From contig OX485807.1 of the NCBI GenBank assembly GCA_950295325.1, positions 18,635,666 through 18,695,665 on the forward strand: a stretch of DNA of 60,000 bases, read 5' to 3'. The notes under the pieces are model-generated. The model was not told the origin of the DNA. It searched no databases and saw only the letters and a list, made by a program, of their open reading frames with translations. The translations under genes and the position numbers were made by a program. How positions within the stretch are numbered: the stretch's first letter is position 1; each line of letters begins with the position of its first letter. Positions 8,217 through 19,057 of the stretch are shown here, piece after piece. Source of the stretch: Polytrichum commune. Lineage: Eukaryota; Streptophyta; Polytrichopsida; Polytrichales; Polytrichaceae.

Positions 8217-11200
8217 CTAAGGTCCCACATGCTTCATGATGCCACTTTCGAGGAGGTGCTTCACTTCATTGAAACTAAGGCTCGGAGCATGGATGAAAGT
8301 ATCTTGGTATTGATCCAAGTTGCAGGTCACACGGAAGATGAAGTACAAGTGCGCCGCTTCCCAAGTGCTCTTGCTGACATCTCCACAAAATCCGGGCATG
8401 TGCACGACGGGAAGGTGCTGATAGTGATACGGTACTCTTCAACCTTAGCCTTCTTTCGGGACTAGAAGAGAATGATGCAGCCAATCCCTGGGTGAGGTAT
8501 CATTGTGACGGAGGTGATTTGTCCGTCGACGTTGAGGGCTGACTCCCACTTGTTGCGTTGTTGGACGCATGGTCCGTTGTTACTGCGTCGGATCTTCTTT
8601 CCAAACCTGAGCGTAGGGTATTGATCGGCTTGGGCTGGGGTAGGGAGTTCGGCCATGGATGAGGCAACATTGGAGGAGTCGCCGAAGAGTCTTCTGGGTG
8701 ACACATCTTGACGCTGCTGAAGTTGGAATCCCCCTTCTTCAAGGGCCAGAACCTCCTGGAGAGTGAGGTTTGTCCCAGTGAGGACAGGCCAGACGTCCGG
8801 GACATCCGGACGGTGCTGCACCCACTTCCTCCTAGTGCCTTTGACACATCTCTCAATGTCGTCATTGCAGAAGAAGAACTGTGTCAAGAATTCCTTGTTC
8901 TTCTTGTAGTCGCGCATGTAGCCGGTGTACGTAGGAGCTGGAGTACTTTTACCATGCCAAATGATCTTCTGGGTGCATTTGGTCTTTGTGCGAGCTTGCA
9001 TGGCGAAGCAGGCCTTGGCGGAAGTCTTGGGCAGTCTAGAAATGTGCCACTTGGAGACATCGCAGTGGGTCTCCTGAATGTTATTGACGTGGGTGACCCG
9101 TTGTGGAATCGATTTCTCGGGGGATTGTGTTAGGGGCAGGTCTAATGGTCTGGCGGAATCAGTACGGGCCTTGGTTGACCTAGTGCTCACTCGTGGATGA
9201 GAGAAGCTGACCTTGTCGGGTCTATGTGAATCCTGATAAGAACCAGGGGGCATATCAAGTTTGCGCTTTGTGGTGCCAAAGACCTCCTCTCCTTCGAGTT
9301 GGGGTTTGCGGGTGCACCAATGCTCTGCTCCAGGCATGTGCTCGAGTGCTGCAACAATTCTCTTGGCGTCACCGGATCGTTGTGCAGCACGAAGGCGGAG
9401 TTCTTCTTTTCCTGGGCCAGTACCAGAGCGATCACCCTTCAAGTAGGCGTAGTAGTTTGTACATTGCATGAACGCCCTCACGAAATCATCCACGGTGGCA
9501 ACATATAGATCAGATCCACGGTTTCCAGACTGCTGAAGCCATTTGTTATGGACTGTCTCAGAGAGGTTGCAAGATGGCATCTCTGCCAACTCAAAATCTG
9601 TGAAATTCTGAGAGAAATCAATAAAATGTAGTGAGTACGCTTTGCACAAAAACAGGCTAAAAGCCTAAACTGACACCAAAAAACCAAAAAAAACCAAAAA
9701 AAATCCAAAAAAAAAGTTGACACCAAAAAGCGAAATAGAAAGTGGGTGGGTACTCACTAGTTGCATGAAACCACCCCATTGACGGTAACGAAAGTGCCAA
9801 AATGCAAGCCATGTATCAAGGTCCTTGATTCCTTCCTCGGATGCAGCTCCAGAGGAAAGCCACCAAGCCCGGATGGCAAGATAACGGGACTCAGACTGCT
9901 CGGGAGTCTTGGCATCCTTGTACTGCTTGCATAACAACTTGTGTTGATGTTGGAGGTCGGGCTTGATGTGGGCGGCAGTGTGGCGCTCCATAGACACTGT
10001 CCAATGCAATAGATATGTCCTCTTGCGAGACTCCATAGGAACCTTGGGATCACCACTGCCATAGATAATCCTAACTGCATTCCAATTTGCTTGTGCACTG
10101 TCCGCCATGAACCCTTTGAAGTTAACTTTAGCAATGCCATGTCTCTGCATAACTTCATTGAGCCCATGCCAAAGAAGGCTCTGCGCCGTGACATCCTCAG
10201 ACTGCATATCACATACTGCAATAGTCATAACCCGACAGTAGGCCGAGTCATAGACATGGCAAGCCATGGTTGTCCACCCCTTGACACGTTTGACATGGTC
10301 AAACATGACCCAAGCATCCTGCAAATCACCGTGTGGTTGCATTCTCCTGACAAGGTCAACTCCAGACCCAGGGCCCACCTCTGACATCTTGAAGACATAG
10401 ACTTTCTCCAATAGTTTTCCTTGGCCAGGGAATTTGTTTTCTTGCACATAGGGCCAACTGCTATGACCTCTGAGTCCGGTGATGCTGTCAATGATCCCCC
10501 CTCGCCCAATGCGCTTGAAGGAAGTGACTGTGTTTCGAATACTAGGGGTGCTGAGGTGTTGGTACCTGTCCATGACAAACTTCATGGATTCAAGGTCCAT
10601 AACTTTATTGGGATAATCACCCGTGCGTAGAAGATACTTGGCAATGAACTCTTTACTTGCAGCCAAAGCAATCGCAGAGTTGGTGGCGGTGGGAGTCCTC
10701 TCAACCTCTCTACCAATGAGATCATGAATTTCGACCTTAGACTCTCTACATACACCTTGCGAAACGGGGTGATGGTGATGACCCATATGGATGCATGCAC
10801 GGGTCATGTCACCTTTGCCAAGAACATAGTACATCCTAGCTTGGCAAGTATCAAGACAATAGGGTGGTGTCTTACAGACCTTACAAACGAGAGATGACCC
10901 AGATGGGGGATCAACACCTGCGGAGAAGGGTGAGGCGGTACAACCTTCCCATTCGGTCTCGTTGACGTCGGTGGCTCGATTGGGGCGGTTGAGATAATCA
11001 CATCCCTTGTTATCACAACGGAGATGGCCAACACAACATGAAAACCGGAAGGTCAAGCCGAGATCATTGGTAATATTAGACGTCTTTGTCCTGCACCAAG
11101 CATGACCGTCGAAACGCTTGTCCATTCCAAACATGAGTCTAGCATGGGAATGGGGAGCATCAGCTCCGAGAGGAGGGAACTCAAAGATGACGTTGCCGTC

Positions 11201-11866
11201 AAAAACAGATGGGAGGAACTCAACCTTCTCATGCCTAACAGATTCATAATCAATATTCTTGAGGATGTTCTTGGACCCTGGTCGGGTTGCAAGCAACTTC
11301 AAGTGGTCGACAACACTTGGACAATCTTTAGACACACCTGGGTGAACTAGGGGTCTGGAAGTAGATGGTTGACTTACAGTAGGCGAGTGTGGAATCCTCA
11401 GAGGATTGATGAAGGGCTGATCCTGCGATGGAGGTGGGGTAAGTGAGGCAATGTCAGAGGCAGGTGGCACATCATCATCAGAGTCATCACTGAGCAAGGT
11501 AACCTCTTGGATGCCGGGCTCCTTCTTGACCGTCGCCAGAAGAGGAGCCTGCGTGGTGGAAGTGAGGGACACGCCTGGTGTTAGCAACAAAGTAGTGGTG
11601 GCCATCTCCGACTCGGTGACGCCTATGGCCTTGTACGTCCCAGGGAGCAAGAACCAAACTCTACCATCGTCAATGCGAAAGGATATCTGAAGGACAGTGT
11701 GACTCAAGTCACCGTTGTCATTAAAGACCTCTTCCTCGACATGAATTGAGTCTGGGTGGAATCTAAACCTCAAACTAAGGAACGACTCTGCGACTTTGGC
11801 TAGACCATCATCTCCTAGAGGGATCATAAGCGGGATGGAATGGTGTAGTGCTCGGATGGTGGCCAT
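8217..11866 (-). pseudogene. MULE-type transposase with SUMO-like N-terminus and SWIM finger, copy 1
   Basis: Exon 1 is 11866-9758 (703 codons), an intron is at 9757-9608, and exon 2 runs from 9607. Residues 1-100 form an unassigned domain. V-K-K-E at 113-116 and TLLSDDSDDD at 123-132 resemble a SUMO-acceptor site and a SUMO-interacting motif. A Cys/His-rich zinc region covers 277-366 (CCVGHLRC, CKVC, CIHMGHHHH). The Mutator-like core follows, with candidate acidic residues D540 and D589 (FMADSAQANWNAV) and H621. Exon 2 ends in a SWIM finger, SCTCPDF. A TAG at 8462-8464 and a small deletion that removes the second Cys and shifts the frame break the SWIM region; the tail IHAPSLSFNEV resumes at about 8310. 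Otherwise it is open. Confidence 0.85.
9608..9757 (-). other. intron of MULE copy 1 (phase 0)
   Basis: The donor GTGAGTAC follows CTA (residue Leu703), and the acceptor TTTCTCTCAG precedes AAT. The second MULE in this window has an intron at exactly the same codon boundary (36452-36365), between the MULE core (FMQL/FMEL) and the LAEMPSC segment. That supports the exon model. Confidence 0.85.
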
Positions 11867-11947
11867 TGTAGAAGGAATGTAAATGCGAGTTCCCAGAAGG
11901 GAGTGGCCAAATGGGCAATGGAGTTAAGCTGAGCAGAAAGTGGGCTG

Positions 11948-11957
11948 TGTATATAGT
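11948..11957 (-). promoter_or_regulatory. candidate TATA box of MULE copy 1
   Basis: On the minus strand CTATATACA lies about 85 bases upstream of the ATG at 11866, a normal plant distance when a short 5' UTR is allowed. There is no other support. Confidence 0.4.
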
Positions 11958-12106
11958 GATGTGATGAGCAGGCCATGGCAAGAGGGAATATGTGAAAGAC
12001 GGCGGAGACTTGGATTAGTAGTGGAATAATAAGCCGACTCATGATAGCAACATGATTAAGAACTGAAAATGCACTGCAGCAATTACTTAAGTTAGTCATG
12101 ATCATA

Positions 12107-12240
12107 TGCCAATCCAATGTACATATATTAAGAAAAAACATGAGGTTGAATGCCGAGTGCCGTAATTATAAATACACCAGAGACCACGTGAACCATTTAG
12201 TGGATGTAAGGGACATTATAATATATATAGGCAAATATAT
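12107..12240. repeat. 130-bp direct repeat, left copy
   Basis: The block from CCAATCCAATGTA through CCGAGTGCCGTAATTATAAA and GAGACCACGTGAACCATT to GGCAAATATA is repeated at 12652-12785 with few changes. The two copies bracket the 116-bp array. Confidence 0.85.
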
Positions 12241-12282
12241 AGGGCATGTAGGATTACAGTGTACTACAATAAAGCTATATCA

Positions 12283-12640
12283 AACTAATCCCACCCCAAG
12301 CCTAGCCTTAACCCTCCCTGGCCTCACTAATTGAACCTGAAAAGAGCGTATCGGGGCCGAGACTAGGAATTCCAGACATCAAAATCAAAATCTATCCCTT
12401 ACTAATCCCACCCAAGCCTAGCCTAAACCCTCTCTGGCCTCACTGATTGAACCTGAAAAGAGCGTATCGGGGCCGAGACTAGGAATTCTAGAAATCAAAA
12501 TCAAAATCTATCCCTTACTAATCCCACCCAAGCCTAGCCTAAACCCTCTCTGGCCTCACTAATTGAACCTGAAAAGAGCGTATCGGGGCTGAGACTAGGA
12601 ATTCCAGAAATCAAAATCAAAATCTATCCCTTACTAATCC
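12283..12640. repeat. 116-bp tandem array, three copies plus a stub
   Basis: ACTAATCCC starts copies at 12283, 12401, 12517 and 12633. Each unit has GCCTAGCC, TCTGGCCTCACT, AAAAGAGCGTATCGGGGCCG and AATCAAAATCAAAATCTATC. The core TATCGGGGCCGAGAC is shared with the 234-bp satellite at 17.8-21.6 kb. Confidence 0.9.
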
Positions 12641-12651
12641 CTCCCTGACCT

Positions 12652-12785
12652 ACTAGCCATTCCAATATAGATATATTAAGAACAAACATGAGGCTGAAAG
12701 GCGAGTGCCGTAATTATAAATACAGTAGAGACCACGTGAACCATTTAGTGGATGTAAGGGACATTATAATATATATTGGCAAATA
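12652..12785. repeat. 130-bp direct repeat, right copy
   Basis: Second copy of the block at 12107-12240, same orientation, about 90% alike by eye. Confidence 0.85.
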
Positions 12786-12879
12786 AGGTCATAAGAATAA
12801 CGGCCGCCACGAATAATGTGGAGTGCATGATAGTAGCTATGCAATAATAAATTCTAAACACTAGAATGCTACATTCTGA

Positions 12880-13221
12880 TTAGCAATGAAGACGCTTATG
12901 GGGACCTTTGCCATTTTTGTCATCGTCATGTTTATGACAATGGTCAATCCCTAAACTATGAACTGCAGTGCATCCTTCGCAACCCAGTCCCTGACCTTTG
13001 GGACGTGGGGCACTCCTTAATAGAGATCTAGAGTAAGTGCCCGGTTTAATAATCCCTACTCTAGAATAGGCATGAGTCTGTAAAGTAGACTTGTCCTCTA
13101 TCAGCATTGCAACATCCTCTTGCGAAGATGGAGTCCGTGCATGTGGACTCTGAACCATGACCGCCGGAGTAACTGAGCAGTCATGTGGGACGATCGCCGG
13201 AGTCAACTGAGCAATCTTCAT
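12880..13221 (-). CDS. uncharacterised 113-codon frame
   Basis: An open frame with no recognised domain. It is rich in His and Lys at its end (HCHKHDDDKNGKGPHKRLHC) and has a central SPHARTPSSQEDVAM segment. There is no conserved neighbour, no clear promoter and no matching copy elsewhere in the window. It could be a single exon or a chance frame, and I give it little weight. Confidence 0.2.
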   Translation of the reverse strand: MKIAQLTPAIVPHDCSVTPAVMVQSPHARTPSSQEDVAMLIEDKSTLQTHAYSRVGIIKPGTYSRSLLRSAPRPKGQGLGCEGCTAVHSLGIDHCHKHDDDKNGKGPHKRLHC

Positions 13222-13254
13222 GTTGTTGACGTCTGCAGAACCAGGAATGCTACG

Positions 13255-13410
13255 ATGTGAGCAGTGAGCGGTGAGCAGATCTCGCGAGCAGAAAATGTTA
13301 ATTTAAAACTCTATTGTTCGAAAGTTAGGACCCTTATGACCGTGGATTTTGAACATTTTTCAAGCATATTTCCCAAATTTATTGACAAAAAGAACCTATA
13401 TCCGTGGTGG
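13255..13410 (+). repeat. dispersed GAGCG repeat, copy 3
   Basis: GTGAGCAGTGAGCGGTGAGC is followed by TTATGACCGTGGATTTTGAA and then by CTATATCCGTGG, the same order as at 7365. Confidence 0.65.
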
Positions 13411-13454
13411 AGGAACCTATACTGTATTTGCTTGCACCTTCTCTTATAAGGTTT

Positions 13455-14424
13455 GTAGGTTGGGAATGGGTCTCGGATGGTTACAGGTTGTCATTTGAGG
13501 TGGACTAAGTCCCACTTGGAGAAGGCCTCGGATCCTAGGCCTCATGGCTTGAGCCCCTAAATTCAGATTGTGTATAAAGTTGGTGGTTTATGGGTGGGTC
13601 TCGGCATTTCAAGTGGAGGGGCTACTTTGCAGAAGGCCTCGGATCCGAGGTCTGTTGGCCTTGGGGTTTGATGTTTGATTTGAGGTCAAGTTTATGGTTT
13701 CAGGTTGAATGTAGGCATGCCATGTTTGGGTTTCATATTTAGTTACATTCAACCTGACTCCATAAATTTGAAATCGAATCATTGGTTTCAATTTGGGTCT
13801 CGACATGCCCAATGGCTTAGATTTCATGTTCGGTCTCGGCATGGCCACTTTGGACAAGGCCTAGGGGTTTTATGTTTAGAGTTTAGTGTCGTTGGTGTAC
13901 ACTTTAGTCAACTTGTAGACCATTGTGTAATATAGGTGTGCACCTCATATCATTGTTGAACATACTCATGCAGAGATATTAGTAAAGACACTTGAATGCC
14001 AAGTTTCATGAGGTGACAGTAATGGTTTAGGGTCATTTATTCAAACCAGCATTCGCCTAAAATCGCAAGCAATCTTTAAAAAAGTGTATGAAAACGATAA
14101 TAGAAGAATAGTGGAAACCCTTAAATTTAAAAGAGAAGGGTATGAACTAATAGGCCGATTATGGAATTAAGTGATGAACAATCCAATTAATCGTAAACTC
14201 AAACATTAACAAGTAACCAAGTGGTGTTAGAAAATATTTTGAATAATATAAAAAAAAACGAAGTCAAAAGTTAACTTAAATATGCAATTTTATATATGCA
14301 ATCCCAAAAACTCCGAAAGTGATACACATACAATGAATTCCATGCGGAATGAGTGCACAAACTGAAAAACCAACGGAAGAAAAAACGGTATATTAGATAG
14401 TACACAGACATTCACATGAAGCTA
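13455..14424. other. intergenic, with TCGGATCCGAGG repeats
   Basis: No gene seen. 13490-13660 contains two phrases GAAGGCCTCGGATCC, the second completing the palindrome CTCGGATCCGAG, and GGTCTCGG/GGGTCTCG phrases that recall the tandem region at 58.9-60 kb. The remainder is plain AT-rich sequence. Confidence 0.5.
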
Positions 14425-15908
14425 TTACATCAGATCCGAATCACTGTGATCACCTGATGATGAAGACATTCTAGAATCACTAATATCTGCATCAGAGGAG
14501 GCCTGACCATCAGATTCTAAAGCTTCTATATCCAAAAACTCTAAAATTCTTCCCGGACGATATTTAAATGTAAAAGTCTAATAAGAACCTCCAGCTAGTT
14601 GATTAGCAATACCATTTGCATATGTAGGAAGTTGCCAAGACTTTGGAGGGCTGGGATAGAATTTAGGGTCACAAAAAAAAGGCCGGTGAATAGGATAGCT
14701 CAATTTATCGCATCTGCAAATGCCAATGATACCATGTTTATAAGTCAACTTTATAAGAAATGACAGCAAAAAACATAACACAGGTAAGAGAATTTGTGGA
14801 CCTTACTCACTTAGTAAACCGAGATCTTTTCACAATCCTCTCTACGGGGATATCTTCACCCTCAAGATCCTCTAAACTGGTGACATTGTCTTCAAGAGTG
14901 ACTTCAGAGGCTGCTCTAGAGATAATCAATGGAGCAAGTAAGGCCTCAAAAATATCAACATCAGCCTCTAATGCCGCAATGTGACGGTGCACATTGCGGC
15001 ATGCATGAATGGAAGATCCTGCAAATAAAGAAGTTGGAAAAAACTTAGTACAAAAACAACTATGAATTTTGTAGACCAAAACAATATTAACGATTAACCA
15101 ACTGAAATGGAAGATTACAAAGACATACCGGTCGCTACCGTGCAGTCTAGAATAATATCCCATGGGGAGCTACATGCTTCAATTAGCATTTGCATTAGAA
15201 GCACGGACTTTTCACGAGGCCCTCGCCATGGTGTGGATCCATTAGTTAGCTGGTCCTCACGAGAGACCAAGTTTTGGAGAATATCATCCCGTGCAACATC
15301 CACCCCATAAGGATCCAATGCAGGGACATGGCGAAATGAAAACTTCGATGCAGGTGAACCCGGCACGCTCCTGACCGCCAATGAAATACCGAACCTCATG
15401 GTCTACAATGTACCAGACATAAAGAACAATATTACTTTACAAAGTAAACAACACAACTGCGTGAGTATAATACTTAGGTGGGTCTACACTCAGAACTACC
15501 TCAAGGATTAAATTGAAAGTGAATGCGGTGATCAGCAAGAAGACATAAGCTTTATCTTACAGTTGATGCTGGATTTATTGGGGATGTGAGATGAAGGCGG
15601 TTCATTCCCCACCACTCTTTCCGAATTGCAAAACCATACGATTTGCAATATCCAAGAATATTGGACTTCGTACTCATGCGAAAAGGGTGAAACAAAATAA
15701 TTGCCCCGTCGTCGTGCAGATGTTCGTCGGCAAAGTCAAAGAGTGGTTGTAACCACTCTTTCGATTCTTGATTCCAAGCGGGAATGGACGACGGTGGGTC
15801 TGATATGCCAGGAACAGGAAGACCTTCCGGTATATCTGCAAGAATCAAGTCCAAACAGGGATGGTCCTCCGGAGAACCCTTGTAGTGCCGGGTTTTGTCT
15901 TCTGAGTG
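14425..15908 (-). pseudogene. four-exon methyltransferase-like gene (permuted, beta-class-like), 5' truncated
   Basis: Exons are 15908-15561, 15402-15129, 15018-14811 and 14713-14425, all with GT-AG introns, and together they keep one frame (373 codons). Exon 1 has LDLILADIPEG, in the place of a motif IV. Exon 2 has STPWRGPREKSVLLMQMLI and DIILDCTVATG, completed across the intron to GSS: the SAM-binding motif I. Exon 3 continues RHIAALEADVDIFEALL. Motif IV before motif I is the order of beta-class amino-methyltransferases. Exon 4 has an in-frame TAG at 14578-14580, after which the frame runs on to an acidic Ser-rich tail. The catalytic (D/N/S)PP(Y/W) is not intact, so activity is doubtful. 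Upstream exons are missing. Confidence 0.6.
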
Positions 15909-15959
15909 CTGCATAATCAAAGGACCGAAAAAAACATTCATAATGAAATATAGGAATGA

Positions 15960-16347
15960 GAATGATTCCTAATTTGGACTCAAACTTAAAAACCAGGTTT
16001 CGGACCCTTATACTTGACTCAAAATAAAAAACCAGGTTTAATAGGAAAACCCTTAACCACCTACCAGATTGAAATCAAATTCACTCAAATATCAAACTAC
16101 GAACCCCCTACAAGGTTCCCCTCAACCCCCACATACCGTCACAGACATATCAAAGTCACTCAAATATCAAAGGCCAAAAAGAGACAAGCTTTCTGAGACG
16201 TACATTTCAATTTCAGATTAAAACCAAAACTAAATAATAACACCCTTACCCCTACTAGATTCTCTAAACCCCCACCTACCCTCAGACTCAAATCAAATTC
16301 AGTTAAAATATCAACTCTTAACCCCCTACCAGATTTTCCTCAACCCC
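15960..16347. repeat. 234-bp satellite, degenerate left end
   Basis: It contains the satellite phrases CTACCAGATT, CCTCAACCCCCAC and TCAAATTCA(C/G)T. It is separated from the main array by the solo LTR at 16348-17767, whose target duplication shows that the two parts were once joined. Confidence 0.7.
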
Positions 16348-17767
16348 TGTGAGCCTAAAATGATGCCCACATGTGTTGTTAACACTTGTAAAACGTTACA
16401 AGTGATGTTTTTATGATTTATGACTATTCACAAAAATATAAAAAGAATGAAGCTTGAAGAAAGCTAAGTTTAAGCATTAGGCTTGTGTGGAGTGGATTGA
16501 GTAAGTTTAGTATTGTGAGGACATGACCTTGGAGGAAAGTGTGGTAGGTAGAAAGCCAAAGATAGTTAAATATTTCAATTAGGATCTTTGTTGATCGTTT
16601 GAGGGAGGAAGGCTTAGGAGATAAGATGAGAGCCTACAAAGTAGGAGGAGGATTACGAAGGCTTATCTTGAGGGTGCTCACCTACTCCCTCTCAACTCAC
16701 TATTTAAGCCCTCATTATTTTCTCACTCATCCTCTCTTTCATTCGTGCTCCTTGGCACCCCACGTGTTATAAGTGTGGGTGCGTGGGAAACAAGATAGGA
16801 GCACGTGTGTATGCATGGGTGTAAGGTTAGGAGCCAAGGCTAGTTGGCCTTGAAGAGGGTTTGACCTCTTGTTAGTAATAGTTGGGCGGGAATGATTTAA
16901 AGTTCAATTTATGGCTTTGTTTGAATACTTGGATTTACATTGATTAGCCTTATACTTATGCGGATGTGCAAAGTCTCTTATTGGAGCATTTAGTTTTGTT
17001 GGACTTCATATGAATTTTTGAGAGCTTAAAAACCGAGACTATGTCCAAACTTCCAAAAACTAGTGAAAAAATGTAGATTAAAAGGGAACAGCGTAGAATT
17101 GCGACCATATACTTTTTGGAAGTAAAAATATTATTACATATTCATGTAGAGGACTTCATTACATATCCATGGATACCAAGAACTCATTTTTTGGGCTTCA
17201 TATGAATTTTTGAGAGCCAAAAAACCGAGACTATGTCCAAACTTCCAAAAACTAGTGACACACTCTTATAGTTTTTGACTTATGATGTTTAGACTTAAAA
17301 TGTTGGATTCATTAGGTAGGAAGGGGTGTGTATAACTTTTGAATGTATTGGTGATTGACCATTGAGGTTGAACTTAGTAATGTAATGTGAAGGCCTGTAA
17401 AGGAGAGGCCACCATAAGTTACACAAGTATTTGTTAATATTTAAACTTATATGCTTCATGGAATCAACAAGCGAAGGTTCGTGCAGTAGTATGAAATCAA
17501 CGGCGAGGACTCGATTCATACGAGGGAAATCATTGAAGGCAGGCGTAGCCAAGGCGGCCGGGTGGACATTGAAGAAGGCTAAGGATGTGACTTTACCCGA
17601 AGTTAAGGAATATAAGATGACATAGTGTGGGATTAGTCAAGTTGTGTATATTCCAAGGGTATATTGGAATCATACATTGAATTACCGAGGGAGGATTTTC
17701 TACGTGTCATTATAATTTTTCCACTCGGGCTAGGACGAAATCGAAGGGTGGGGAATTTTTAGTCACA
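16348..17767 (+). mobile_element. solo LTR, TGTGAG family, copy 1
   Basis: 1420 bp starting TGTGAGCC and ending AGTCACA, flanked by the 5-bp duplication ACCCC (16343-16347 and 17768-17772). It is inserted in the 234-bp satellite. Its body matches the elements at 19058-20731 (opposite strand) and 24272-26545: the AACACTTGTAAAACGTTACA region, the ATTCACAAAAATATAAAAAG phrase, the AGAAAGCCAA region and GAGGGTTTGACCTCTTG. No internal retroviral region is present. It carries a small conserved ORF. Confidence 0.85.
17458..17625 (+). CDS. LTR-encoded conserved small protein, copy 1 (55 aa)
   Basis: ATG at 17458 to TAG at 17623-17625. The Ser-rich start (MESTSEGSCSS) leads into the core STARTRFIRGKSLKAGVAKA, then AGWTLKKAKD and LPEVKEYKMT. 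The same protein with the same stop position is encoded by the two other solo LTRs in this window, and most codon differences are silent. The core is basic and may form a helix (LKAGVAKAAGWTL). It has no signal peptide or membrane segment, and I recognise no family. It could be an LTR-encoded accessory peptide or the relic first exon of a longer product. Confidence 0.6.
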   Translation: MESTSEGSCSSMKSTARTRFIRGKSLKAGVAKAAGWTLKKAKDVTLPEVKEYKMT

Positions 17768-19057
17768 ACCCCCAGCCACCCTTAAATTCAAATCAAATTC
17801 AGTCAAATATCAACTCCTAACCCCTAACCAGATTCCCTCAACCCACAGTTAAGCTCATAGTCATATCAAACTCACTAACATATTAGACCCCAAAAAATGT
17901 GTATCGGGGCCGAGACACCTTATATGAGTCCTACATTTCAATTTCAGATTTTTAGAAAAATCAAAACTTGACACTTCTACCCCCTACCATATTTCCCTCA
18001 ACCCCCAGCTACCCTTAGACTCAAATCAAATTCAGTTACATATCAACTCCTAACCGCCGAACCAGATTCCCTCAACCCACAGTCAAGCTCACAGTCATAG
18101 CAAACTGACTAACATATTAGACCCCAAAAAGAATGTGTCGGGGCTGAGACACCTTTTATGAGTCCTACATTTCAATTTCAGATTTTTAGAAATATCAAAA
18201 CTTGACACTTCTATCCCCTACCAGATTTCCCTCAACCCCCAGCCACCCTTAGACTCAAATCAAATTCAGTCAAATATCAACTCCTAACCCCCGAACCAGA
18301 TTCCCTCAACCCCAAGTCAACCTCATAGTCATAACAAACTCACTAACATATTAGACCCCAAAAAATGTGTATCGGGGCCGAGACACCTTTTATGAGTCCT
18401 ACATTTCAATTTCAGATTCTTAGAAAAATCAAAACTTGACACAACTACCTTCTACCAGAATCCCCTCTTCCCTCACCCACCCTTAGACTCAAATCATAAT
18501 CAGTCAAATATCAACTCCTAACACCCTAACCAGATTCCCTCAACCCACAGTCAAGCTCACAGTCATAGCAAACTCACTAACATATTAGACCTCCAAAAAT
18601 GTGTATCGGGGCCGAGACACCTTTTATGAGTCTTACATTCAATCTCAGATTTTTAGAAAATTCAAAATTTCACATTTCTACCCCTTACCAGAATCCCCTC
18701 TTCCCTCACCCACCCTTAGACTGAAATCATAATCAGTCAAATATCAACTCCTAACCCCCCAACCAGATTCCTTCAACCCACAGTCAAGCTCAGAGTCTTA
18801 TCATAATCACTAACATATTAGACCCCAAAAAATGTGTGTCGGGGCCGAGACACCTTTTATGAGTCCTACATTTCAATCTCAGATTTTAGAAAATTCAAAA
18901 TTTGACACTTCTACCCCCTACCAGAATCCCCTCTTCCCTCACCCACCCTGAGACTCAAATCAAATTCAGTCACATATCAACTCCTAACCCCCTAACCAGA
19001 TTCCCTCAATCCACAGTCAAGCTCAGAGTCTTATCAAAATCACTATCATATTAGACC
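17768..19057. repeat. 234-bp satellite, middle part (about 5.5 copies)
   Basis: The phrase GT(A/G)TCGGGGCCGAGACACC starts at 17901, 18135, 18369, 18603 and 18836, spacing 233-234. Units also contain ATGAGTCCTACATTTCAATT, CTACCCCCTACCAGA and CTAACATATTAGACC. Confidence 0.93.

Noticed and set aside
8229-9471. Plus-strand frames over MULE copy 1 (for example 8708-9133)
   Set aside because: They overlap the conserved minus-strand transposase exon 2 and have no similarity of their own.
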